Assembly: GCA_964247055.1 (NCBI GenBank)
Contig: OZ176050.1
Coordinates: 1,922,001 to 1,986,000, forward strand
DNA from: Paragordius varius
Lineage: Eukaryota; Nematomorpha
Direction: 5' to 3'
Length of the DNA: 64,000 nt
Part shown: positions 22,990-34,405 of the stretch, in pieces
How positions within the stretch are numbered: position 1 is the stretch's first letter
How the letters are laid out: every line of letters begins with the position of its first letter
Made by a program: the position numbers and the translations under genes
The notes under the pieces: generated by a model
The model's database searches: none
Told to the model about the DNA's origin: nothing
What the model saw: only the letters and a program-made list of their open reading frames with translations

Positions 22990-25400
22990 GGGTGGGATGA
23001 TAAAAAAATCGCACTTGACTTGTAAGTCAAGCCTGGCAAGTTGAGCAAGTTAACTTAAGCCAGCAAGTGTGCACTTGCAGATCGGTGATAAAAAAAACTC
23101 TTCAGTCAAGTCTTTTGCTGAATGTAACATTTTTTTGACACCCAATTCGAATTTTATGGGAATTTTTTTGATCATTTTCAGCCAAAATTTATAAAATAAG
23201 GCACAAAAAGATATACTAATACAATATGCATTTGAAGTTTTTCAAACTCATTGGCAGGTATCTTATTTAATATTATAGAGTTTTCTAAATATTTAGCCTG
23301 TTAATAATTTTTAGATTGATGAAACCATTCGCCTTTAAAATACTTTTCATTATTTACCATACTACATATTTTGTTTGGAATCAGTTGCAAATATAATGGG
23401 AAGATGTTGATACAATATAACATATTATTATTTTTCATTGATAATCAACAATACATTCGGAATAAATTTATGATGAAATAAATTCTTTACATTAGTTAAT
23501 AGTAATCTGACCACATATTTTGAACCAGGACGCAGTACAAAATTAAAACATACTTTGCCTGTTACACCATCGTGTGGTATATTACACAGTATCCACAAAA
23601 AACAATTTGATGAAATATATATATTCTGATAGGAAAATATCAGGATTATCATGGTGCTTTTGATTTCAACCTTTGGGAGTTGTAAAAGGTGCGAAATTTT
23701 TTTAAATATTTTTTGATGAAAGCTAAATGCTTTATTTCAAATATCACTAAAATATAACATAAACTACATATAAAAAGCAAAAATATTTTTAAAATTTAAA
23801 ATTTTTACATGTGGGCTCTTTTAAAATGTGATGTTCTCTTAAACACAAAAATTCCGACATTGTGCAATAATTTTAAATATATACTAAATTTTGATATTAA
23901 CTAAATATATTTTTTAAAAAAACACTTTCAAAATTTTTGGTGAAGCGTAATATTATTTTGACCATGATGGAAACGATATAAACGGTTGAGATGTTATATC
24001 ATTCTATATATACCATTTACAGTTCAAATTCACCCTTGAACAATTCAAATTTACCCTTGAACAATTCAAATTCACTTTGAACAATTCAAATTCACCCTAA
24101 AAAAATTATGTGTTTTCGAACTAATATAACTGATTATTAATATGAAATATATGTTTATGGTATAATTTATTATTTTTTCAGTATTATTTTAATTTAGAAA
24201 ATATTTATTTTTGAAAAATATATAAAACATAGGTAATTTTTAATTCTTAAAAAACATATATTTTATTTGAGGGTGAAATTGAATTGTTCAAGGGTGAAAT
24301 TGAATTGTAAAAGGGTAATATGATACCCCCACCTTATGATTATAGAAAGGAAAAGGTTAATTCGAAATAATATGCCATATATGTCAATTTTATATAATAT
24401 GTTACGGGAATAACAATTTTCTATATAATTTTCCGTTTAACAAAAAATGAACTGTCTAAACATGATCAAACATTTATTAAAATATCATATATCAATTTTG
24501 TTAATTTTAAATTTTGAGGCATCTCTTTTTGCGGAAGCCCTGAGGAGCCATTAGCTTGAATCTTAAGGCGTGGAGTCCGAAATTTACAGTTTCGCCACTG
24601 TGCAATAGGCTGCAATCCTAAGTTTTATGTATAATTCAAGCAAAAAATAAAATATTAACCAATTAAAATTGAGCCAATCTTAGTTTTTACAGCAAAATGA
24701 ACCATTTCTCTCCAAATTATGGGATTATTTTTACTCAGGGCTATATTATATTCTAAAATATTTTTTTTGAATAAATAAAAGGTAATATATATATATATTT
24801 ATAAAAAAAATAAATTATTTTTAATTTCAAAAAGCAGTACAAAAGTGGGCGCAGCACTGGCGCAGTTTTTTTCTGAAAATCCAGTACTGTACTGCGAAAA
24901 ACAGCATATCTGGTCACTATAGTTAATAGTGAAGTAACGTTTAGCGTTTAATAAATGAAGATTTGAAATTTTACAAGATTTATATTTAATTATTAAGTAT
25001 AATAATTTTCGAGAATCAATTTTTTTTTCGTTCACGAAATCCATATAGCATATTTTTATATGCCATGCTATTAAATGAGCAAATTTCTATAAATTTATCA
25101 TCTTTGTAACCACCCAATGAAAAGGTTAATTAGCCAAAATTTATCAAATTAACATTCTATAGCATTAACAAAGGTTTGATTTACTTATAAAACCTAAATT
25201 TTATACATAAATTGTTTTTAAAATAATTTTATCCATATTTTTATATCTGTGAAGTGTGCCCTACACCATACTTGGAAAATCCATAAGTTTTACTTGATCA
25301 TATGATTATTTATCACATCCGAATCAAGTGTTCTTGCTTGCAAGCCATGACTTGAAAAACTTACAAGTCAAGTCAAAAAAAAATTTATATCACCTCACCG
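22990..25400. mobile_element. TIR element 'GGGTGATAAAA', 2.4 kb, 3-bp TSD ATA, absent from copy A
   Basis: Starts GGGTGGGATGATAAAAAA and ends ATCACCTCACCG. ATA flanks both sides, and copy A (about 12005-12020) has the unfilled site with a single ATA. Subterminal CTTGACTTG-type repeats match the 9503-10503 copy in inverted orientation. The interior includes a nested MITE (24014-24330) and sequence related to 60240-63900 (CATCATGGTGNTTTTGA-like landmark). Only short ORFs; none resembles a transposase. Confidence 0.75.
24014..24330. mobile_element. TA-type MITE with 21-bp subterminal repeats, family 2
   Basis: Ends ACCATTTACAGTTCAAATTC and, inverted, a matching arm ending GTAAAAGGGTAATATGAT. 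Each arm holds repeated copies of TTCAAATTYACCCTTGAACA at about 21-bp spacing. Nested inside the element at 22990-25400. Confidence 0.6.
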
Positions 25401-26519
25401 ATAGCCTGGAAATATTTAGATACCCTCGAATCCAGGTGTTAATATCGCTTTAAATTGTAAAATCTTTGCATAAAATAAACGCAAAATACTTCATACCATT
25501 AACACATGAAAAAAATTAAAATCCCATTTATATTTGCAGTTGAGCTCTAGCTAGGAGAATATTTATCAAGAATTTGTAGTGGATACAGGGGCAGATAGTT
25601 TATCGATTAAAAATAGCGCAAAATATAAAAAACATTTTTATGTGATAATTCCGGCATAGCTTAGATTTATTTAGAACACTATATAGTTAAATTCCTTAAA
25701 AATTTCTAATTAGGTTGACGGGTGTTAATAGTGCCAGTTTTGTAAATTTCAAATCGCGTATGCCAAATCAATGTTCCATTCATAATAAATTAACACGAGT
25801 GATATTTTTTCACCGATCACTTGTTGGCTAAAGTAAACTTACTAAACTTGTTACGTTAACTTGCAAGTCAACTGCTATTTTTTATCAACGCACCGTGTTA
25901 AACAAGAATCAAAAATTAAATTAAGACCGCCGTTTTTAGTCGTTTTTGTATAGTATTAATGGCTTGAGCTATAGTTCCAATTCATATCAAAGTGCTATAA
26001 ACACGTAATACATTTTTGATTCCGCATATCTCCATTATCTATCCATTATTATTAAATTACCTAGCATTCATATTATATAATAGTACCATCAAGGTAAATT
26101 TTAAAAATAAATTATTACCCTCTTTCTTTAGGACAAAGTAAAACCGAAATTTTACAGAGCATTTTGTTTCCACCATGCATTTAAGTAGCATGAACAGGTT
26201 TAGCAAAATTGCATTGAAAATTAAATTTATGCAATGTGGTTTGTTTTGTTTTAATAATATACAATGAAAATTATGGCACATGCCATTTCAACGTTTGTTG
26301 GAAAAACTAGCAATAATTGATTAAAAAATAAGACGTGCAAAAATATTATATTATTTAACAATATAGAACGACTTCCTTATTTTAAATAAATTTTAAATTT
26401 TGTGGTTTCATTTATAACTATTTTTAAATGACCTCTAACCCTTACCAAATACTCCATAAGCTTGATATAAAATTTGCATTGAAAGACATAAACGTATGAC
26501 ATGGATTAGCATGTGGTAA

Positions 26520-26822
26520 ATGGAATTTTTCCTTCACCGTATCATAACTTTGGCTAAGAGAGCTCCCAATAGAGGTTTAAATATATTATTTAAATAAAAG
26601 TTCGAAGATCAATTTTTGATTCCCAGCGATCTAATCCAATTGTGTTTTGGACTGCATTTGTTGTTGTTATACGTATTTATACTTTAATTTAAAGATTTCC
26701 CTCTCTATTCTTACCGTATGTATAAACGTTCTTTGGAAAATGATCAAAATACAATTTATAAAGCTCAATACACTGTTTACCGCCCTGATGATATAAGAAC
26801 AAAGAATATAAAATGGATTTAA
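26520..26822 (+). CDS. Small single-pass membrane protein, copy B (weak NDUFA3 resemblance)
   Basis: Paralogue of 14308-14609. Exons 26520-26574, 26601-26672 and 26695-26822; introns of 26 and 22 nt. It encodes 84 residues, MEFFLHRIITLAKRAPNRV onward, with the same hydrophobic segment NPIVFWTAFVVVI and tail YTVYRPDDIRTKN. Exons 2 and 3 differ from copy A only by a silent change, while intron 1 has small indels. No stop, frameshift or splice-site loss is seen, so both copies look functional. It converges on the copy-B RING gene 26 bp downstream. Confidence 0.7.
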
Positions 26823-26848
26823 TTATTGTTAGCATATTTTCATAAAAA

Positions 26849-29800
26849 TTATAAATGCAAATGATATATTTGATTCCTGTGTAAAGATTTCCGACAAATC
26901 GGGCAAGTTTGTGAATTTTTGAAACAAATTCTTATACACTTTTTACAAAATATATGTCCGCATACGGTTGCCATTACTTGATTATCATCATCGCTTAAAA
27001 TCTGAAGATAATAAATACCGAAAATATAAACATAAAAATATACATAATAAATCACTAATAGTGAATAACTTTGGTATAAAAAATATTGGGATTTTTTTGA
27101 ATTGATGTCTACTATTTAATATTTATATCCATTCCAACAAGATAAATATAGTCGCTGCGTGCTGTTTTTTTAATAATTTCCTTACGTAGTTTACAATGTG
27201 AAAATACATGAAATAGGTTAATCTAAATTAAACTATTTCTACAATTGTGTAACAAAAATTTTTAAGAAATAATTATCGAATTTTTACCAAATATTATTAT
27301 ATGTTTATTAAAGAAATTAATTTTAAATTAAACAATATATTTTATATGTATCTTTAACTATTTTTCAAAATAAAATGACGACAAAAGGTTTGAGATTGGG
27401 ATTTATATAATTTTTACTGTTTTAAATAATAAGCCTAAAATTATATGGCCCTAAAATATATCGAAATCGCTCTAATCTAGGACCCAAAAGGTATTATGGA
27501 GTTAATAACGCACAGTTTATTATCGTTTTAGACAAATTCAGGTTGAGTTTTTTTACATAATAGGATCAATGTTTATTTAAAAAATGGTTATAACACATGT
27601 TCAAGTGATTAAAAATTTAGGGTAAACTAATAGCAGAATAAATATTACTATTAACTTTATTTGATAACTAAAGCCGCTAAAACTTTTATAATATATATAA
27701 TCATCTTGTTTGCTATACTATTTTACAGCTTCTCTTGATAACCAGACATGCGTTTACCAACAACATTATTAGTCAAAAATACAAAGTGTGTAGCGTAGCA
27801 CCAATTTAACCATAAGAGAATATTACATCTAGTCAAAGTAGCCACAACCTTTCTTATCGTATAAAAAGTTGTTGGTGAATTAAACTTACATTCAAAAACA
27901 TGTTATGTTTTATTAATAATTTAAAAAAATTAAAATCGCACGGATGATTTCAGCCAACCGTTTCCAATACTAGGATTATGTTGGATAAATCGGTTATGAA
28001 AAAAATTATGGCGCGACTGCCTTTTTTAAAAAAAACAGTCAAAAATATTATCAGTTGATATAAATAAATATAATTGTTGAAACTCAAATCAAATTTTGTT
28101 AGGGAAAGCATTTACAAGACGTCCACGTATAACAAGAAATAATAAGGTCGCATTGCCCAAATATACTATGACAACGAATTATAGGTTAAAATCAAGGGTG
28201 TACAACACGCGGCCCGCGAAAAATTTGGATGTCCACAATTTTCAAAATAATCCTTACAAAATTTTTGCAAATTTAATTTTATAATTAGTCCACCGAATTA
28301 GAGATAAATTAGAAATTAATTCCTAATGTTTAAAATCTAATAAAAAATTAATAAAACTTATTTATTTTTATGCGACCCGCGAAGCCATTTGTGTTGGAGA
28401 CGGCTGGTTTAAATAATGGTAACTAGTTTTAAATAATTCTAATCACAATAATTATTTATCCCTTTCTGCCGAGTTGAATAAACGAAACATTAGGTAGTCA
28501 ATGTAATTGTATTAAGTTTAAATTTACAAAATATCAAATTCATATTGTAATGAAGTAATTATTGTTACCTTGACTGATAAAAATTTGAATATGTTATTAA
28601 AAATTACATGTGCAAACCTGGAATTTCGAGGCTCACGGCATATAAGCAAGAAAATCAATTAGTTTTGTACTATATATTTTTATACAAGTAAAAGGGCACA
28701 AAACAATTTTAGATAAGGAAAAGGGTTGGCTAACTTTTATTGTAATCTAAAATCAAAAGTATCTAACAATAAAATTAATGTACAAAAATTTATTAATTAT
28801 TTTAATTAATTAATACCTTTATGTAGAATCTTTTAAATTCCCAATTATATGAACACAACATGGTCATACAAATAATGGCCATAAATGTTTACAAACTTTA
28901 CAAAATAAGGTTTTTAGTTTTTTAAAATAAATTAAATATTGATTTTATGGCTTATAAATATAATTTCGAAACCGTCCAAATTAAATTAAGCAAGCCGCCG
29001 ATAAAAAGATATGGAAAATTCAGGTTTATGATAAAAATAATGATTTAATAGATTATAATAACTCAAAATGGCCTTATCTAAGTAGACAAAATTATCGCTC
29101 AATTATTACACTAACGAATAATAATGGTAAAAATCATTAAAAATAAAATATTAACCACATTTGAAACAATATAATATATTTAAGCATACCTAGCTATAAC
29201 GGTTAAACTCTATCAGGGTTGAGATTTCACCGGTAAAAAGAAAATATTTTTAAATGAATTAAAAATTAACCTGCACACAAAAATGGTAATAAGATTAACA
29301 ATTTTTCTCAATTCAAGACTCTATATTTTTTAATTGTATATGGTTGAAAGAAAATAAACTTTTTCAACTATAAATTTTTAAAAATGATATCACAGACATG
29401 GTCATATCTCTTCTAAAAAATTACCAATGTAATTTTGATTTAAAAAAATAAAAATAAATAAACCAATGTGTGCTCTTCCAAGCAAACTCCGCATATTATA
29501 GGTTTATTTGTGACTGATCTAAAATTTAGGCAAATCATAAATACATTTCAATATATTTCATTACCTTTTCGATTCACCTCGACAGTTTACAACCAAGTTC
29601 AAAATTTATAGTTAATAATTATAATCTGTAAAATATAATTCATAAATTTTTTTAATTAGAATTTATTTTCCAATATATACAAAAATTATTTTTTTTGTTT
29701 TACTCAGAAATCTTAATACCGCTAAAAAGAATAACTATCTCTAGTTATAAATTTTTAAGAATAAATATTAGAGAATATTTTTATATAATTTAATTTATGC

Positions 29801-32081
29801 ATGAATGAAAAACTGTTGAGGTAGAAATGTTCGGTTTAAAATAAAAATTAAATTACATACTTGGGATTGTCATTGTTATAAGCTACAAAAATAAAATAAA
29901 ATATATATTCATGGTTTTCAAGTAATATGGTTAAATTAAAACATGTGAAATTTGAAGTTTTCATGCTTTGATAAAGTCATCTAACAAAAACGGTTATTCC
30001 TTTAAAGTACTTAATACCAAAACCTTAAAATCATTGTTTGTGTGTGACAAAATGGATCAAAAAATTTGATTATTGGTTAAGAACTAATTAATTATAAGAA
30101 TTTAAATATATATAAATTAAAACAATTTTATGTCCCTAAATATATTAAATGGTAAAAGAATAAGTAGTATCTCCAATAAAATTCGTAAAATAAAAAATTC
30201 CATAATAATTATACAATGAAATGAAAAAATGGTGAATTAATTAACAATTTTTGTATATATTTAATAAGTGAGCAGGATATGTACATCCGAAGGCCGATGA
30301 AAGATGCTAGGAACAACTAACAAATTTATGGAAAACTAAAAGAGTAAAAGCGAAAAAGAATTAATCGGTAGGAACATTATATTTATACGAATTATATACG
30401 AATCAAACAAAGAATAAAAAAGCATCCTACTATATTAATAATATAATTATGTTATTGGCTAAAAATTAAATATCATATAGCTTTACAATTAATGGTTATT
30501 TCAATGAATAACTCATATAAGATTAACATTTTAAGTAAATTCAATTAAAATAGTGTTATTTTAATCAAAAACATATAAATTAAAAAGTCAATCAAAGGAT
30601 AACATGGGAATAAAAAATATGGCATGGTTCTATAGAGAACATGACAGAAAAAGGTACAGGTATTTACGAATAAGACCAAATAAAATAATCACCCGAAACA
30701 AGCATCGAGTACAAAAATTGAAGCTAAAGAAATTAAATATAGGCTTCTGTTCAAAAAAACCATCTACCAATTAGAGATGCGTTTCAGTTAAGTATTTTAA
30801 AAAGGAGCTTATGTATAAAAAAAAGATGGTCGTCCACTGCCATATTATTTAATTCACCAGTAGTTTCAAAATATGAATGGAATCGCTGCCGCTGCACAAA
30901 CTAATATTCTTACTTATGACTATTGGACCCGTTGATAAGATATATAAAAGCACTAGATAAAATTTTATATTGGTCGGGTTATTTGAGGCCTAAACAATAA
31001 TTATTTTGTTGCTATTTAGATTATATGGGCATTGAACGACATCGCATAAGAATTTTATGCCGTTTCAAGCATGCATCAAATATCTTAAAGAACTAAAATT
31101 TTATTTTTAAATCTGAATATATGTTTTTTTCGAAAAAACATTGGAATTAAACAAATAAAAATTCTAGCCCATTTTGACGGGTTTTTTGAGACTTTTAGAG
31201 CGCATATAAAAAATTAAATGATACAAATAATGTGCTTTTTTAATATAGCATTTGCACTTCAAGAGTGTCTTTAAACACTTCAAGTTGGTCCTTCTCCTTT
31301 TGAAATTGTTTTGTTTATCAAACAAACCGTGTATTAATATATTTTATTATTTTTAACCTAGTCCCTGATTCAACCGACTTTTTCAAAATCAACTTTTGAT
31401 CATTCAGAAACCGTATATCTTTTTGAAGTTTTTTAAAAAAACTCTAAATCCCCAAAACCAATCAAGCTTTTCTTCTATCAGAATCGGGATTTGGTACAAT
31501 GTATAAATTTAATATTGGTATTGAAGTCAAATAATTCAAGGTTAATTAATATACTATTTGCACTTCAAGAGTGTCCTTGAACACTTCAAGTTGGTCCTTG
31601 AACAGTTCGGTCCTTAAAATTTAAATTTTGATTTAACCATAATTTTTGCATTCATTTTTTATTTTATTATTTATTAACCTAATTATCTTTATTTATTATA
31701 TATTTATTCATTTAAAAATAAAAATTTTTAATTAAAACCACTTTTTCTTTATAATATTTTTTTCGATTGAAGAAAATTAGTGTCTTTTAAATGTTTTTAA
31801 TGAAAAATTTTAATTAATAACCCAGGAAAATTATATATTTTTTCATTTCGTGTTAAAATCTTATAAATATCCAAAATTATTTTAAGAAATTAATAAAGTT
31901 ATACGGTTTCTTAAAGATTAAAAGTTGATATCGATTTAAAATTTATGTTAAATAATAGAAAGTAGGTAAAAAACAATAAAATAGATGAATCATTTACGAT
32001 TTGATTGATAAAAGTTAAAAACAAAAGAAAAAAGTCAAAAGACCAACTTGAAGTGTTCAAGGACACTCTTGAAGTGCAAAT

Positions 32082-32138
<57 letters not shown>

Positions 32139-32856
32139 ATGTATACATATAATTTTGTTGGTGGCCCAATTAAAATTTTTGTAAATGAAACCTAGGGCTA
32201 CTAATGGAGAAAAATGATGCAATATCGCAAAAAGTCTAGTAAAACTTTTATATCCGAATTTCTTAATAAATTATTATACTAACCATTTTTTTATAAAAAT
32301 ATAATAAAAAGTCTTTTTTATACCATAGTTTTCTATATTAATCAAATTATAGATTTTCCATGTCCTTTTTTTCAATTTCACAAGGATATTTGTGACTAAT
32401 TTTAGATATCTCCAAAATATATTATAAAAACATTATACCATTTAAAACTTTATTTGATGGTATAGGAGAGTTAGAAATGTGGTCATTAAAATCGGATGAG
32501 TTGAAATTTTCAGATGAATCCGAACTTGACAATGGACTTCCTTCATCCTCCGTTAATTCAAATCTAATTGTAAAGTTTAATAAAATTTTAATGTTAAAAA
32601 GTTATAGCGAACGTAACCCGATTAAAGTTTGCTAATTTTTTAAAGCAAAAATTTGAACATAAGGCGAATTTGGAAAAGATTACTTTAATATCTCATTTGC
32701 CAATAACTTCAATTATGTACCTAGAAATAGTCTTTTATTTTGAATTAACTCAATGATTAAGCCCTAAACTGATGAAAAAATTACGCCTATTAAAAGTCAC
32801 CAGCACAAAGTATTTAAAGCAGTATTTGAAATACAAGAATTCCATTTAAAATCCAT
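26849..32856 (-). CDS. RNF4-type RING finger E3 ligase, copy B
   Basis: Paralogue of 14636-20063. Minus-strand exons: 32807-32856, 32439-32563, 29464-29518 and 26849-27001. The exon with IICGVCLEEHTL is identical in DNA to copy A. The acidic exon differs by one silent change. The last RING exon differs by one conservative replacement (Val to Ile in CIRxCFKN) plus a silent change. The proposed 13-nt microexon carries two replacements (GGLKR in A, GESKR in B), which is either relaxed constraint or a wrong exon model. The MITE 31554-32083 and the hAT MITE 28193-28406 both lie in introns. Confidence 0.65.
28105..28192 (+). other. Candidate 3'-terminal exon of a small plus-strand gene, copy B
   Basis: Counterpart of 15893-15982. 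KAFTRRPRITRNNKVALPK differs from copy A by one residue in the first 27 codons. It is followed by the same hAT MITE at the presumed stop position. Unrecognised product. Confidence 0.3.
28193..28406. mobile_element. hAT MITE 'GGCCCGCG', copy B
   Basis: Orthologous to the insertion at 15983-16199, same ends and same target. TSD gttaaaat on the left and gtttaaat on the right, one mismatch. Confidence 0.85.
31248..31330. repeat. Left-end remnant of the TA-targeted MITE, copy B
   Basis: Counterpart of 19032-19110; GCATTTGCACTTCAAGAGTG then AACACTTCAAGTTGGTCCTT. Confidence 0.6.
31554..32083. mobile_element. TA-targeted MITE, 530 bp, inserted after the duplication
   Basis: Starts CTATTTGCACTTCAAGAGTG, ends CACTCTTGAAGTGCAAATGG, flanked by TA. 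Copy A lacks it at the homologous site (about 19285). It is 530 bp against 529 bp for the copy at 2860-3388, suggesting a recently active, homogeneous family. The right flank is a (TA)n run to about 32136. Confidence 0.85.
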
Positions 32857-33499
32857 CGTAAAAAACTGAGATAGAATAAAAACTTTATATCAATTTAATT
32901 AATTATATATCTCTCATAGTTGGTCAGTGCGAAAAATCTATTCAATTTTAAATGAGATTCTCAAAAGTTTTTTTTAATATACGGACAAAATAAAATATTT
33001 CAGTCAACGCTTTTATTAACAGAACTAATGTCAACTTTAAAGCAAATATCATATATAGAGCCACTTGTATATTGGTTCTTTTATTTAGCAGTATGTTAAA
33101 TTTATAATTACAGTATGCATTTTAAGCTTATTTCAGTAGGACAAATCGCAACACAGTAGTGTATAAAAAAACAACAAAATGTTAAATAACAATTATCATC
33201 AGTTTTTTCAAGCCAATTAATGCAAAAAAAATTTATTTATTAACTCAATTTACGATTAATTGTTTCGACAAATAAACACAGCTAGTGATATGTAAAATTT
33301 TAGATTTTTGTGAATACATGGCCATTTAAACAAATTATACACTGAAAATACCATAATTTTTGGAGGTAGAAAGTTTTATGATTTTATTCAATTTTAAACT
33401 TTGTATATTTTTTTGTTTACTAGTCTGAAATTACTTTAGAAAATTAAATTATTGCTGAATTACATTCAGTATGTACATTTTTGCTAGGCCTTTTGACAT

Positions 33500-33655
33500 T
33501 ATCGGCCAATGGGTAATATAGTAGCGAGTTTTATAGAACAAATTTCTTCCAAAATAAAATAAACAAATATATGTTCTTAAATAAGTAAGGTTGATTAATT
33601 TCAAAATTGTGTTGTTTTTACCCATACACTTACGTGTTGCCAATTTTGAAAATAA
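33500..33655. repeat. Short TIR repeat
   Basis: Left arm CCAATGGGTAATATAGTAGCG, right arm with TGTTGCCAATTTT inverted. A relative at 57885-58035 shares the left arm and AAACAAATTTYKTCC. It spans the boundary where duplication copy B passes into unique sequence. Confidence 0.4.
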
Positions 33656-33766
33656 TGATGCATTTCAAATTTGAATATGGCTTAATTGCAAACAGACAAA
33701 TAAAATAAGGAATATATTCTTGGATGTATAAACTTAAGCAAACTCAATTCAAATAATTTTATCAAT

Positions 33767-34345
33767 TTACTCGTCTTCACTGTGGCTATCATCATAGGAT
33801 GTATTGTTAGAAAATGTTTCATTTTGTTCAGAAAGGATGGAAACAGAAGAGCTAGTGTCTTGACTCGTTTCATCTTCAGACATGGGGGCGTCATCATCAT
33901 TGCTCGGTTCATCCGCATCGAAAGTAACACTGTTATCAGAGCTATCAGAGTCAAGTTGATCAATAGCCGGTTCAGCATTATCAGCTAATTTGCGGACATG
34001 TTAATATATAAACTTTTAAATTTAAGAGAAACTACTGTAAAAATATATTTTTTCTATAATTTGAGCAAGAAACAAACAAATATATAGTTAGATATAAATA
34101 AAGTATTTATCCATTAAGAAATTTGGCTATCCGTAAAACATACTTATATCTGAGTCATACGTTTCGAAATGCGTAACGTTTCCATCTATTAAATTATGAA
34201 ATAAAAAACCTGAATCTATAAAGAGATCATCTTCTTCATTTTCTGAAATGTGAATGTCGCTTTCTAAACTTTAAATTGTATAGAAACCATAATTATCTTC
34301 GTATTGTTCTGACAGAGAATCGTTGGAGTATGCTCTTAAAATCAT
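33767..34345 (-). CDS. Small, highly acidic, Ser/Asp-rich protein
   Basis: Three minus-strand exons: 34288-34345, 34144-34263 and 33767-33984; introns of 24 and 159 nt, all phases consistent, giving 131 residues. It starts MILRAYSNDSLSEQYEDNY, continues SDIHISENEEDDLFIDSGF, and ends in a disordered acidic tail with DSDSSDNS, PSNDDDAPMSEDETS and YDDSHSEDE. No domain, signal peptide or membrane segment is visible. The YED/DSD-rich composition recalls the C-terminal part of Iwr1/SLC7A6OS-type or other nuclear acidic proteins, but nothing specific supports that. The start is set by the only in-frame ATG close to the first exon. It lies head to head with SEC62, 60 bp apart. Confidence 0.55.
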
Positions 34346-34405
34346 ATATAAAAATATATGTCTTGCATTAAAAACGAAAACAGCTGTATTATTTAACGTG
34401 ATCAA
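34346..34405. promoter_or_regulatory. 60-bp bidirectional intergenic region (acidic gene / SEC62)
   Basis: The two start codons face away from each other with only 60 bp between them. Both genes must therefore share a promoter region or have promoters inside each other's transcribed sequence. No clear core motif is visible. Confidence 0.5.

Larger units (their letters stand above)
22865..33516 (+). repeat. Segmental duplication, copy B
   Basis: Direct-orientation counterpart of 11905-20750. It begins inside the 560-bp interspersed repeat and ends where unique sequence leading to the acidic-protein gene starts. It carries two insertions absent from A: the 2.4-kb TIR element 22990-25400 and the MITE 31554-32083. 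Its single-exon and splice structures for the two shared genes are intact. Confidence 0.85.

Noticed and set aside
31911-32222. 103-residue minus-strand ORF with an Ile-Tyr run
   Set aside because: Produced by the (TA)n run and the adjoining MITE; not a protein.
33782-33988. Plus-strand ORF opposite the acidic gene
   Set aside because: It is antisense to the well-supported acidic exon 33767-33984 and has no independent evidence.
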